Positions 17,160 to 27,374 of a stretch of 64,000 nt of DNA are shown one piece after another. The notes below the pieces were generated by a model. The model did no database searches. It saw nothing but the letters and a program-made list of their open reading frames with translations, and was not told where the DNA came from. The stretch comes from CAWCKS01 sp963796195 (GTDB taxonomy: Bacteria > Pseudomonadota > Alphaproteobacteria > Rhizobiales > Xanthobacteraceae). Each line of letters opens with the position of its first letter. Within the stretch, counting starts at the first letter, position 1. The stretch lies in assembly GCA_963796195.1 (NCBI GenBank), contig CAWCKS010000003.1, positions 248,001 through 312,000 on the forward strand, given 5' to 3'. Both the position numbers and the translations under genes were made by a program.

Positions 17160-17984
17160 ATGCGCACGTGGGTATTGGCGGCAACGATAATCGTAACAGC
17201 GCATGGCGCGCTGGCGGCCGATATGCCGGATCTCCCCGTGCTGCGGGGCTTTGTCAACGACGGGCCGCGCCCGACGCGCACCATCTGGGAAGGCTTTTAC
17301 GTCGGCGGGCAGGGAGCCTACGGCTCCTCCGAGATGAACTTCACCAACGCGACGCACGACATCACCGCAAAGCTGCTCGACCGCACGACCATCGAGAACG
17401 AGATGCAGGTCTCGCAATGGCCGGTTCTGGGCAAGGCAACGGTTCACGGCCATGCCATCGGCGGATTCGCCGGCTGGAACGCGCAATGGGATGATGCGGT
17501 CATCAGCATCGAAGCGAGTTATCTGCACGGCACCTTCGGCGGGACGAGCAGCGGCAGCATATCGCGCTTCCAGACGCTGTCCGATGGCTATACCCACGCG
17601 GTGACATACACCGGCACCGGATCAATCAACATCAACGACATGGCGTCGCTCCGCGTTCGCGGCGGCTGGGCCTGGAATTGTGTGCTGCCCTATGCCTTCG
17701 GCGGCCTTGCCCTCGGCCTCGCCGACATTCAGCGCACCAGCAATGTGTTTGATCATTTCGTCAATCTGAATGCCCAGCCGGGCCTTCAGGACCTCACGGT
17801 CAACCTGAACGCATCGTCGATCCAGAACAGCCACTGGATCTACGGTTATGTGCTCGGCGCCGGCACGGATGTGATGTTGATCGGCGGCCTGTTTGCACGC
17901 GGCGAATTCGAGTTCACGAAGTTCGTCGCGCCGATCAACACCACGATCGCGACCTTCCGCGCCGGCCTCGGCTACAAATTCTGA
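17160..17984 (+). CDS. outer membrane beta-barrel protein
   Basis: A 274-residue exported protein. The signal peptide ends near ALAADMPD, an N-terminus typical of rhizobial Omp25-like barrels. The barrel has WEGFYVGGQGAYGS, HAIGGFAGWNAQWDD, ASLRVRGGWAW, and a final strand ATFRAGLGYKF ending in Phe, the usual C-terminal signature of outer-membrane barrels. The start at 17160 follows GAGGAG. It is preceded by a terminator and an AT-rich patch with clustered TTAA (about 17099-17107), so it probably has its own promoter. Confidence 0.82.
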   Translation: MRTWVLAATIIVTAHGALAADMPDLPVLRGFVNDGPRPTRTIWEGFYVGGQGAYGSSEMNFTNATHDITAKLLDRTTIENEMQVSQWPVLGKATVHGHAIGGFAGWNAQWDDAVISIEASYLHGTFGGTSSGSISRFQTLSDGYTHAVTYTGTGSININDMASLRVRGGWAWNCVLPYAFGGLALGLADIQRTSNVFDHFVNLNAQPGLQDLTVNLNASSIQNSHWIYGYVLGAGTDVMLIGGLFARGEFEFTKFVAPINTTIATFRAGLGYKF

Positions 17985-18052
17985 GATCGGCTGTCGTTGA
18001 CTTTGCTTCGCGTTGCTGATTCGCTCGACGCTCGCCCGGCATGGAGCGAGCG

Positions 18053-18634
18053 ATGCGGATCTACGGCGACAGCAACTCCGGCAACTGCCTGAAGGTGAAA
18101 TGGGTCTGCGACCATCTCCGCCGCCCGTACGCCTGGACCGAGATCGACACGCTGAAAGGCGAGACGCGCACCGCCGCATTCCTGAAGCTCAATCCGGCCG
18201 GTCAGGTCCCGACAGTCGTGTTCGACGACGGCGGCACGCTGGCGCAATCCAACGCCATCATCCGCTATCTGGCGCGCGACAGCGATCTCATCCCGAACGA
18301 TCCGTTTGCCGCGGCGAAGATGGACGAGTGGCTGTTCTGGGAGCAGTACAGCCACGAGCCTTATATCGCGGTGTGCCGCTTTCAGATGGTCTATCTCGGC
18401 AAGTCCGCGAGCGAGCTTGATCCCGAGAAGGTCAAGCGTGGCTATGCGGCGCTGGCGCGGATGGAGGCGCAGCTCGCAGCGACGAGCTTTCTCGTCGGCG
18501 AGATGTTCTCGCTCGCCGACGTCGCGCTGCTGGCCTACACGCGCGTCGCTCATGAGGGCGGGTTCAATCTTGCAGACTACCCAGCGATCCGGCGCTGGAT
18601 CGGAGCCTGTGAAGCCAGGCTCAAGCTAAGTTAA
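18053..18634 (+). CDS. glutathione S-transferase family protein
   Basis: A 193-residue GST-fold protein. The N-terminal half MRIYGDSNSGNCLKVKWV is followed by the cis-Pro segment AGQVPTVVF and the glutathione-binding AQSNAI. The helical half has MFSLADVALLAYTRVAHEGG. The ATG at 18053 is preferred over 18041 because GGAG lies between them at proper spacing. It is only distantly related to the GST at 571-1218. Probably a detoxification enzyme; the substrate is unknown. Confidence 0.85.
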   Translation: MRIYGDSNSGNCLKVKWVCDHLRRPYAWTEIDTLKGETRTAAFLKLNPAGQVPTVVFDDGGTLAQSNAIIRYLARDSDLIPNDPFAAAKMDEWLFWEQYSHEPYIAVCRFQMVYLGKSASELDPEKVKRGYAALARMEAQLAATSFLVGEMFSLADVALLAYTRVAHEGGFNLADYPAIRRWIGACEARLKLS

Positions 18635-18669
18635 ATCGCCGGTACATCCCTGACATCCTGAAGGTGCAA

Positions 18670-18960
18670 ATGATGGTGGCCATCAATCCCCTGACTGCCG
18701 CAGGCGTCGTGCTCGCCACCGCGGCAACCGATGCCGTCTATGTCATGTTCACGTCGGCGGTGGTCGCCCGCAGGCGCGTGCCGGCGGCGAGCTGGAGCGC
18801 GATCTGGTACATGCTGTCGTCGTTTGCGGTGATCAGCTACACCGAGAACTGGATTTACGTGGCGTTTGCCGCGCTTGGTTCGTGGCTCGGCGCCTACGCC
18901 TCGATTACGTTCCTGCACCGGCCGCCAGGCGGATCCCCGGTCGGCGCTGCGCCGGAATGA
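18670..18960 (+). CDS. small multi-pass inner membrane protein
   Basis: A 96-residue hydrophobic protein with about three helices: PLTAAGVVLATAATDAVYVMF, SAIWYMLSSFAVISY and WIYVAFAALGSWLGAYASITF, then a short proline-rich tail. AAGG precedes the tandem ATGs at 18670/18673. It has homologue-like features (ENWIYVAFAALGSW) of small conserved membrane proteins, but I cannot name a family. It lies between the GST and serC on the same strand. Confidence 0.68.
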   Translation: MMVAINPLTAAGVVLATAATDAVYVMFTSAVVARRRVPAASWSAIWYMLSSFAVISYTENWIYVAFAALGSWLGAYASITFLHRPPGGSPVGAAPE

Positions 18961-19053
18961 GCCGCGAAATTCTGATGTCCTTCGCGGTATGCCCCGAGGG
19001 CAATGCGGTCCTTGACGGAACGCCGACTCTCCCTTATCTCCGGCGGCGGGAAA

Positions 19054-19095
19054 CCTCTCCCCACCGAGAGGCAGCTATCTGGAAGGGTAGATCAT
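19054..19095 (+). promoter_or_regulatory. possible serC leader RNA structure
   Basis: Just before serC, CCTCTC (19054-19059) pairs with GAGAGG (19066-19071). A second weak hairpin (ATCT/AGAT) places the ribosome-binding GGAAGGG in its loop, immediately before the ATG. Alphaproteobacteria are known to carry a conserved serC leader motif upstream of serC; this segment has the right place and layout, but I could not compare it with the model. Confidence 0.4.
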
Positions 19096-20265
19096 ATGGC
19101 GACCAAGCCCGTCGTGCGGCCTCAAGTGCCGCATTTTTCATCTGGCCCCTGCGCAAAGCGCCCCGGCTGGACCCCCCAAAATCTCAAAGACGCAGCGCTC
19201 GGTCGCTCGCATCGCGCCAAAATCGGCAAGGCGAAGCTCAAGCTCGCCATTGATCTGACGCGCGAAATTCTCGAGGTGCCGAAGGATTACCGGATCGGCA
19301 TCGTGCCGGCGTCCGATACCGGCGCAGTCGAGATGGCGCTGTGGTCGCTGCTCGGCGAGCGCAAGGTCACCCTGCTGGCCTGGGAGTCGTTCGGCGAAGG
19401 CTGGGTCGGCGACGTCGCCAAGGAGCTGAAGCTCAAGGATACCGTCACGCTGAAGGCCGGCTATGGCGACATTCCCGATCTTTCGAAGGTCGACCCGGCC
19501 TCCGACGTGGTCTTCACGTGGAACGGCACGACATCAGGCGTGCGCGTACCCAATGGCGACTGGATCAAGGCCGACCGCGCAGGTCTCACGATCTGCGACG
19601 CGACCTCGGCCGCCTTTGCGCAGCCGCTCGATTGGCCGAAACTCGATGTCGTGACCTTCTCCTGGCAGAAGGCACTCGGCGGCGAGGCGGCCCATGGCAT
19701 GCTGATCCTGTCGCCGCGCGCGGTGCAACGGCTCGAAAGCTATTCGCCGCCGTGGCCGCTGCCGAAGATCTTCCGCATGACCAAGGGCGGCAAGATCAAC
19801 GAAGGCATCTTCGAAGGCGAGACCATCAACACGCCGTCGATGCTGTGCGTCGAGGACTATCTCGATACGCTGAACTGGGCGAAGTCGATCGGCGGTCTCA
19901 AAGCGCTGATGGCGCGCGCCGACGCCAACACGAAAGTGCTGAGCGACTGGGCGGCGAAGACGCCGTGGGTCGATTTCCTGGCCAAGGATGCCGCAATCCG
20001 CTCGAACACATCGGTCTGCATGAAGGTCGTCGATCCGGCGGTGACGTCGCTGCCATCAGACAAGCAGGCAGACTTCGCCAAGGCGCTGGTCAACCTGATC
20101 GAGAAGGAAGGCGCTGGCTTCGATCTCGGCGCTTACCGCGATGCACCTCCGGGCCTGCGTATCTGGTGCGGCGCCACTGTCGAGGCAAGCGACGTCGCGG
20201 CGCTGACGCACTGGCTCGACTGGGCGTTCGCCGAGACCAAGGCACAGCTCGCGAAGGCGGCGTGA
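19096..20265 (+). CDS. serC: phosphoserine aminotransferase
   Basis: A 389-residue PLP enzyme converting 3-phosphohydroxypyruvate and glutamate to phosphoserine and 2-oxoglutarate. It belongs to the longer alphaproteobacterial SerC type: PHFSSGPCAKRPGW near the N-terminus, the VPASDTGAVEMALWSL cofactor loop, and the PLP lysine in TFSWQKALGGEAAHG. The ATG at 19096 follows GGAAGGG; the frame is open to 19003 without such a site. It is followed by serA after 109 bp of palindromic sequence, as usual in this order. Confidence 0.93.
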   Translation: MATKPVVRPQVPHFSSGPCAKRPGWTPQNLKDAALGRSHRAKIGKAKLKLAIDLTREILEVPKDYRIGIVPASDTGAVEMALWSLLGERKVTLLAWESFGEGWVGDVAKELKLKDTVTLKAGYGDIPDLSKVDPASDVVFTWNGTTSGVRVPNGDWIKADRAGLTICDATSAAFAQPLDWPKLDVVTFSWQKALGGEAAHGMLILSPRAVQRLESYSPPWPLPKIFRMTKGGKINEGIFEGETINTPSMLCVEDYLDTLNWAKSIGGLKALMARADANTKVLSDWAAKTPWVDFLAKDAAIRSNTSVCMKVVDPAVTSLPSDKQADFAKALVNLIEKEGAGFDLGAYRDAPPGLRIWCGATVEASDVAALTHWLDWAFAETKAQLAKAA

Positions 20266-20273
20266 TCTCCGAA

Positions 20274-20359
20274 CCCTCCCCAAAGGGGAGGGCGAACTCA
20301 CCATCGTTCATTTCACCTTGGATGGCTCAGGCCATCCAACCCTCCCCCCAGAGGAGGGT
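20274..20359. repeat. three tandem hairpins between serC and serA
   Basis: Three perfect inverted repeats lie in series: CCCTCCCC/GGGGAGGG (20274-20292, 3-base loop), GGATGG/CCATCC (20320-20337), and ACCCTCC/GGAGGGT (20339-20359). The first and third share the CCCTCC core. None has a T run. They resemble a small dispersed intergenic palindrome of this group and could modulate serC/serA mRNA stability. Confidence 0.6.
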
Positions 20360-20374
20360 GAAGGAAAAGCTCCC

Positions 20375-21964
<1,590 letters not shown>

Positions 21965-21966
21965 CT

Positions 21967-22034
21967 TTGCCGCGCGCGGCAACGCGCGCCACGTGATTTC
22001 GATGTTTCATGTGCGCGGCCGTTTCTTCGGCCGC
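21967..22034 (+). terminator. two palindromes after serA, weak terminator candidates
   Basis: A perfect 16-bp palindrome (TTGCCGCGCGCGGCAA, 21967-21982) starts 2 bp after the serA stop. A 7-bp stem (GCGGCCG/CGGCCGC, 22015-22034) with a TTTCTT loop follows. Neither has a downstream T run, so termination is uncertain. Confidence 0.35.
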
Positions 22035-22139
22035 GGCCGAACTTGCCTGCGGTCCGTCGCGACAAATCAAAGGTTCGTCGGCAAAACGCCACACTGTGCA
22101 CCCCTTGATTGTGGAACCGGCGCATTTTCTTGAGGCGTC

Positions 22140-23804
22140 ATGGTCTACCTTGCAGGGGAGGTCATCTTGCGCAGCTTAGCAGTGCTTCTTGCAGTTTTTC
22201 TTGGTGCCGTATCGTCAGCATCGGCCGCCGATATCGAAGCCACCTCCACGATCGATGCGGTCACGGTCTATCCGGATGGTGCGACAGTTACGCGCACCTT
22301 GAAGGTCGACCTGCCGGCCGGGGACAGCGTTGTGCTGGCGCGCGATTTTCCGCTCAGCCTTGATCCGGCATCATTGCGTGTCGAAGGCGAGGGCAGCGCG
22401 CGCATCCAGATCGGGTCGATCGATGCCCGCCAGCCCGCGCCGCAGCCGGTGCAATCGGCGCCCGAGCGCGAGAAGAAGATCCAGGCGCTCGAGGATGACC
22501 GGCAGGCGCTTGATGACAAGATCGCAGCCGCCGAGGTGCGGCGTAATTTTGCGCAGCGCTTTGCGACCGATTCACCGATCGGCCTTGGCCCCGACAAGAA
22601 CGCGCGACCGCTCGCCGAATGGCGCGAGGCCTTCAAGGCGATCGAGGACGAGGTCAGCCAGGCCGACGAAGCCATTCGCGGCTTGCAAGTAAAGAAGCGT
22701 GATCTCGATGCCGAGCTCGCGATCCTGAAGGCGGGACAGCGCACCGATCCGCCACGCAAGCTCGAGGTACGGATCGATCTATCGTCACCTGCCGCAACCT
22801 CAGCAACGTTCCGCATCAGCTACGCGGTGCGCGATGCTCGGTGGGTCCCACTCTACGATGCGCGGCTGGACACAGGCACCAAGGATCGCAAGGCCTCGCT
22901 CGAGCTGGTGCGCCGTGCCGAGATCGTGCAGCGCACGGGCGAGGACTGGGCCAATGTGACGCTCGCGGTCTCAACTGTGCGAACCGCGCGCGGCGGTGGT
23001 GCGCCGAACCTGTCGCCGATGATCGTGCGTTTTCCGGAGCCGCCGCCGGTGCCGCGGCAACAGATGGGGGGGCTGGCGCCTGCCGCGGCTCCCGAGATGA
23101 TGAAGCGCGACATGCGGCAGGCCGATGCCACAGAGCGCGTCGAGGAGCGCGCCGCCGAGATCGAGACCGGTGGCTTCCAGGCGCTGTTCCGAATTCCGGG
23201 ACGCGTCAGCCTTGGCGCCGGCGAGGGCGCGCGCAGCCTGCGCATCGCGTCGCTGACCGTCGAGCCGCAACTCTTGGTGCGATCAGCGCCGGTGCTGGAC
23301 AACACCGCGTACCTCGAAGCGGCTTTCAAGCAAACTGAGGAGGCGCCGCTGCTGCCGGGACGCGTCAGTCTTTACCGTGACGGCACTTTTGTCGGCCGCG
23401 GCCAGATGGCGCTGGCGCAGAAGGACGAGATGGTGAAACTCGGCTTCGGCGCCGACGAGCAAGTGAAGGTGGAGCGCGTCGTCAGCCGCAAGAACGAAGG
23501 CTCGACCGGCATCATCTCGACATCGAAGATCGACGAGCGCGAATTCAAGATCACCGTGCGCAACGGCCACACCTCACCCGTCAACGTGACAATCGAAGAG
23601 CAGCTTCCGGTCTCGGAGACCGCCGACATCCAGGTCGAGATGCTGCCGTCTTCGACGCAGCCGACGCAGCGCGATGTGCGCGACCAGCGCGGCGTGCTGG
23701 CCTGGATGACGGATTTGGCGGCGGGCGAAACGCGCGACATCAAATTTGGCTGGCGCGTCAAGTGGCCGAGCGACAAGTCGGTCGTCTACTCGTCGGCGCA
23801 TTAA
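22140..23804 (+). CDS. MuiA-like mucoidy inhibitor family protein (DUF4139)
   Basis: Up to 554 residues. A signal peptide (RSLAVLLAVFLGAVSSASA) is followed by an N-terminal DUF4140-type domain (VTVYPDGATVTRTL), a coiled coil (about 105-205, KIQALEDDRQALDDKI), and a C-terminal DUF4139 beta domain (LDTGTKDRKASLELVRRAE, QRTGEDWANVTLAVST, DIKFGWRVKWP). The TTG at 22167 has a strong GGGGAGG at ideal spacing and gives a better signal peptide than the ATG at 22140, so the true start may be 22167. Family members are envelope proteins linked to mucoidy in some bacteria; the mechanism is unknown. Confidence 0.8.
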   Translation: MVYLAGEVILRSLAVLLAVFLGAVSSASAADIEATSTIDAVTVYPDGATVTRTLKVDLPAGDSVVLARDFPLSLDPASLRVEGEGSARIQIGSIDARQPAPQPVQSAPEREKKIQALEDDRQALDDKIAAAEVRRNFAQRFATDSPIGLGPDKNARPLAEWREAFKAIEDEVSQADEAIRGLQVKKRDLDAELAILKAGQRTDPPRKLEVRIDLSSPAATSATFRISYAVRDARWVPLYDARLDTGTKDRKASLELVRRAEIVQRTGEDWANVTLAVSTVRTARGGGAPNLSPMIVRFPEPPPVPRQQMGGLAPAAAPEMMKRDMRQADATERVEERAAEIETGGFQALFRIPGRVSLGAGEGARSLRIASLTVEPQLLVRSAPVLDNTAYLEAAFKQTEEAPLLPGRVSLYRDGTFVGRGQMALAQKDEMVKLGFGADEQVKVERVVSRKNEGSTGIISTSKIDEREFKITVRNGHTSPVNVTIEEQLPVSETADIQVEMLPSSTQPTQRDVRDQRGVLAWMTDLAAGETRDIKFGWRVKWPSDKSVVYSSAH

Positions 23805-23873
23805 AGCATGATCCGGAAAAGCATGCCCTCGACTTGATCGGGGGTGCGAAGCGGTTTTCCGAAAAGATCATGC
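23805..23873. repeat. dispersed palindromic repeat (REP-like)
   Basis: It starts right after the MuiA stop. AGCATGATC..GGAAAA at the left is mirrored by TTTTCC..GATCATGCT at the right, around a variable centre. The right half (GCGGTTTTCCGAAAAGATCATGCT) is a hallmark of a repeat scattered in Bradyrhizobium/Rhodopseudomonas genomes. Confidence 0.75.
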
Positions 23874-23885
23874 TCGATCAAGAAT

Positions 23886-23928
23886 CTAAAGCGCGATGAC
23901 GATTCAATCAAATCTCATCGCGCTTTAG
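23886..23928. terminator. long hairpin between convergent genes, containing a stop codon
   Basis: CTAAAGCGCGATGA (23886-23899) pairs perfectly with TCATCGCGCTTTAG (23915-23928). The stem continues with GATT/AATC after a bulged C. The TAA stop of the minus-strand gene (23925-23927) lies inside the right arm. Its position between convergent genes suggests a bidirectional terminator or mRNA end-protecting hairpin. Confidence 0.6.
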
Positions 23929-24722
23929 AGGCTGATGCTTGCCGTCTTCCAGTCGCCGGTCCAGTGCAGCACCGGGGTCGCGGTCGCCGCACTTTCCGGC
24001 GACGAGACGATGATGACGAAGGTGTAGTCGCCGGGCTGCAGCATGAGCGACTTCATCGTCATGGCGCTGGTGCGCGTCACGGTCGGTACGTCGATCGTGT
24101 TGCGGTCCGAGATGTGCAGGAATTCGAGCAGCTCGGGGACGCCGGCGTCGATCCGCTTGCCGGTCGTATCCGCCGCGCTCGCCGGAATGAACGGCAGCAC
24201 CAGGCGCTCGCCGTCGAGCACGGTCTCGTGGCCGCGGCGGATCGACATCAGCCGCCCGCGGCAACCCGCGACGCTGCCGATCCGATCGGCAGCGACCTTC
24301 AGGCGGAACGAGGTGATGCGGCCGGCGCTGGAGCCGACGACCCGCGTCGTGACCAGATGGACGCAATCGCCGTCGGCCATATCGAAACTGCAGGCGAATT
24401 TCGGCCGCAGCCGCTCCTTCAGGTCGGCGGCAAATTCATTGCGGACTCGCGCGTAAATTGCCCACACCATGACGATGGCGAGCGCCGTGGTGATGGCGAG
24501 CGAGATCGAACGCTCGGTGACGTCGGCCGGCAGTCCGCCGAAGCTGGCGAGCCGCTGGCTCAGCCAGGAGTCGACGGCGTCCTTGACGATCTCATGGAAG
24601 ACATAGGCGAGCGTCGCCGCGCCCGCGAGCAGAACAATGAGCAATCGGTCGGACAGACGCCCCATCGGTCTCGATTTTGGCCCATCTTTCTGGTCGTGCC
24701 GAGTCCCTTTCGACACGGCCAC
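23925..24722 (-). CDS. two-TM membrane protein of unknown function
   Basis: A 265-residue protein. A basic N-terminus precedes TM1 (about 27-45, LLIVLLAGAATLAYVFHEI), a short loop, and TM2 (about 72-92, SISLAITTALAIVMVWAIYA). The remaining 170 residues form a soluble domain with two Cys (FACSFDMADGDC) and predicted beta strands (SLMLQPGDYTFVIIVSSPES). No domain recognised. Its TAA overlaps the convergent hairpin. Upstream lies the alcohol dehydrogenase remnant, so it is probably a single-gene unit. Confidence 0.65.
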   Translation of the reverse strand: MAVSKGTRHDQKDGPKSRPMGRLSDRLLIVLLAGAATLAYVFHEIVKDAVDSWLSQRLASFGGLPADVTERSISLAITTALAIVMVWAIYARVRNEFAADLKERLRPKFACSFDMADGDCVHLVTTRVVGSSAGRITSFRLKVAADRIGSVAGCRGRLMSIRRGHETVLDGERLVLPFIPASAADTTGKRIDAGVPELLEFLHISDRNTIDVPTVTRTSAMTMKSLMLQPGDYTFVIIVSSPESAATATPVLHWTGDWKTASISL

Positions 24723-24796
24723 GATACGGACTGGTCCTTGAATCGAACCCGCCCTCCGACCGTCGAATTCGGCCAGAGAGCGGGCGTTCGCCGCGA

Positions 24797-25883
24797 TTAG
24801 TTGAACTGGATGACGCTGCGGACCACCTTGCCCGCCTTCATGTTGGCAAAGCCTTCGTTGATCTCCGACAACTTGATCTTGGCTGAAACCCAGTCGTCGA
24901 GATGCAGCTTGCCGTTGAGGTAGAACTCGACCAGCCGTGGCATGTCCTGGCGGAAGTGGTTCGAGCCCATCGACGATCCCTGGATGCGCTTCTCGCGCAG
25001 GAAGTCGGCGCCGTGCAGCTCGATCTTGGTGCCGAACGGAACCATGCCGACCACGGTCGCGGTGCCGCCGGGCGCCAGCATGGCAAAAGCCTGCTCGGCG
25101 GTGACCTTGGAGCCGAGCACCTCGAACGAATACTGCACGCCGCCGCCGGTGATTTCCTTCACCTTGGCCACCGGATCACCTTCCTTGGGATTGACCAGGT
25201 CGGTGGCGCCGAGCTTGGTCGCGAGCTGCAGCTTTGCCGGATTGGTATCGACCGCGATGATGCGGCCGGCGCCGGCGATCGCGGCACCATTGATCGCGGC
25301 CATGCCGACGCCGCCGCAGCCGATCACCGCGACGGTCTCGCCCGGCCGCACCTTGGCGGTGTTCACGACCGCGCCAAAACCGGTGATGACGCCGCAGCCG
25401 ATCAGCGCTGCGAGATCGAGCGGCATGTCCTTGCGGATCTTCACCACCGCGTTCTCGTGCACCAGCATCTGCTCGGCGAACGACGACAGGCTGGCAAATT
25501 GATGGAGCTTCTCCTTGCGGCCCCACGAGAAGCGGTTGGCTACGCCTGGCGGCAGCTTGACGTCGGTGCCGGTGCACAGCACGGGGCGGCCGGTAGTGCA
25601 CATGTCGCAGGTGCCGCAGAACACCGACAGACAGGTGACGACGTGGTCGCCGGGTTTCACGTAAGTGACGTCGGAGCCGACCTGCTCGACGATGCCGGCG
25701 AACTCGTGGCCGAGGATCACGGGCAGCGGGAAGGGGTACAGACCCTCGATGAAGTGGAGGTCGGAGTGGCAGAGGCCGGCGACCGACGGTCTTGATCAGG
25801 ACCTCGCGCGGCCCCGGCTTGTTGATGCTGACGTCCTCGATCACCAACGGCTTGTTCGGTTCAAACAGCACCGCAGCTTTCAT
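24797..25883 (-). pseudogene. frameshifted Zn-dependent alcohol dehydrogenase (paralogue of 26016-27101)
   Basis: The gene is 1087 nt, exactly one base longer than the intact neighbour at 26016-27101, which it closely matches in DNA. The frame starting MKAAVLFEPNKPLVIE breaks after VLIKT near 25787, where one extra base is present. The rest reads in another frame (ILGHEFAGIVEQVG, CGTCDMCTTGRPVLC, GCGGVGMAAINGAAIAG). All zinc and NAD motifs are otherwise kept, so this is either a very recent pseudogene or a sequencing indel. The start ATG follows AAAGGGAG. Confidence 0.85.
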
Positions 25884-25916
25884 GATGGTTTGCTCCCTTT
25901 GTGAGGTTTTTCTTTT

Positions 25917-26000
25917 CGTCATTGCGAGCGAAGCGAGCAATCCAGGGGCCGCAACGCTGGGCGCTGGATTGCTTCGTCGCTAAGGTCCTCGCAATGACGA
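25917..26000. repeat. dispersed palindromic repeat, CGTCATTGCGAG family
   Basis: TCGTCATTGCGAG at the left and CTCGCAATGACGA at the right are exact inverse complements. Internal CAATCCAG/CTGGATTG arms pair as well. It lies between the two alcohol dehydrogenase copies. Related elements are at 53716-53834 and 63597-63700. Confidence 0.8.
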
Positions 26001-26015
26001 CGTAGTTTCGTGCTC

Positions 26016-27101
26016 TCAGTTGAACTGGATGACGCTGCGGACGGTCTTGCCGGCCTTCATGTTGGCAAAACCTTCGTTGATCTCCGACAGCTTGATCCTG
26101 GCCGAGATCCAGTCGTCGAGGTGCAGCTTGCCCCGCAGGTAGAACTCGACCAGCCGCGGCATGTCCTGGCGAAAATGGTTCGAGCCCATCGACGAGCCCT
26201 GGATGCGCTTCTCGCGCAGGAAGTCGGCGCCGTGCAGCTCAACCTTGGTGCCGACCGGGATCATGCCGACCACCGTGGCGGTGCCGCCGGGTGCCAGCAT
26301 GCCGAACGCCTGCTCGGCGGTGATCTTGGCGCCGAGCACTTCGAACGAGTACTGCACGCCGCCGCCGGTGATTTCTTTGACCTTCGCCACGGGATCGCCG
26401 TCCTTGGGATTGACCAGGTCGGTGGCACCGAGCTTGGTCGCGAGCTGCAGCTTGGCTGGATTGGTATCGACCGCGATGATGCGGCCGGCGCCGGCGATCG
26501 CAGCGCCGTTGATCGCGGCCATGCCGACACCGCCGCAGCCGATCACGGCAACAGTCTCGCCAGGGCGAACGCCCGCCGTATTCACCACCGCGCCGTAGCC
26601 GGTGATGACGCCGCAGCCGATCAGCGCGGCGAGATCGAGCGGCATGTCTTTCCGGATTTTGACGATGGCATTCTCGTGCACCAGCATCTGCTCGGCAAAC
26701 GACGACAGGTTGAGGAACTGGTTCAGCTTCTCCTTGCGGCCCCACGAGAAGCGATTGGCGACGCCCGGCATCAGCTTGACGTCGGTGCCGGTGCACAGCA
26801 CCGGCCGGCCGGTGGTGCACATGTCGCAGGTGCCGCAGAATACCGAGAGACACGTGACGACATGGTCGCCGGGCTTCACGTAGGTGACGTCAGGCCCGAC
26901 CTGTTCGACCACGCCCGAAGATTCATGGCCGAGGATCGCCGGAAGCGGGTAGGGGTAGAGCCCCTCCATGAAGTGGAGGTCGGAGTGGCAGAGACCGGCG
27001 ACTGCGGTCCGGATCAAGACTTCGCGCGGCCCCGGCTTGTTGATGCTGACGTCCTCGATGACGAGCGGTTTGTTGGCTTCATACAGCACGGCGGCCTTCA
27101 T
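26016..27101 (-). CDS. Zn-dependent alcohol dehydrogenase
   Basis: A 361-residue medium-chain dehydrogenase. Catalytic zinc ligands are in AGLCHSDLH and LGHESSG; the structural zinc Cys cluster is CGTCDMCTTGRPVLC; the NAD(P) fold is IGCGGVGMAAINGAAIAG with VDTNPAK. The architecture resembles class III and NDMA-dependent alcohol dehydrogenases. It would oxidise a primary alcohol or a formaldehyde/aldehyde adduct; the substrate is unknown. The upstream GGGAG fits the ATG at 27101. The frameshifted copy downstream is a recent tandem duplicate. Confidence 0.88.
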   Translation of the reverse strand: MKAAVLYEANKPLVIEDVSINKPGPREVLIRTAVAGLCHSDLHFMEGLYPYPLPAILGHESSGVVEQVGPDVTYVKPGDHVVTCLSVFCGTCDMCTTGRPVLCTGTDVKLMPGVANRFSWGRKEKLNQFLNLSSFAEQMLVHENAIVKIRKDMPLDLAALIGCGVITGYGAVVNTAGVRPGETVAVIGCGGVGMAAINGAAIAGAGRIIAVDTNPAKLQLATKLGATDLVNPKDGDPVAKVKEITGGGVQYSFEVLGAKITAEQAFGMLAPGGTATVVGMIPVGTKVELHGADFLREKRIQGSSMGSNHFRQDMPRLVEFYLRGKLHLDDWISARIKLSEINEGFANMKAGKTVRSVIQFN

Positions 27102-27374
27102 GGACGAACTCCCTTTAAGTCTGGACGCTTGACGTTTTTCGGTGAGACGCGGCCGTGTTTTTGAGCACGGACCAGCGTCAGGATATCGGCAAGGGTGCCC
27201 ATATCAGGCAATCCCGGTCAATGCCGATATTGCTCGGTTGATCTGCGGTTTGTCGCAGGCTGATGCGGCAAATCGGAATTCTGAAATGCGAGTTGACGGG
27301 CGGCATGAACGCGCCGTCGATGGCGGGCGACCAAGTGTTGCGCATCCGGTGATTTTCTCCATCTGGCTATTCAA

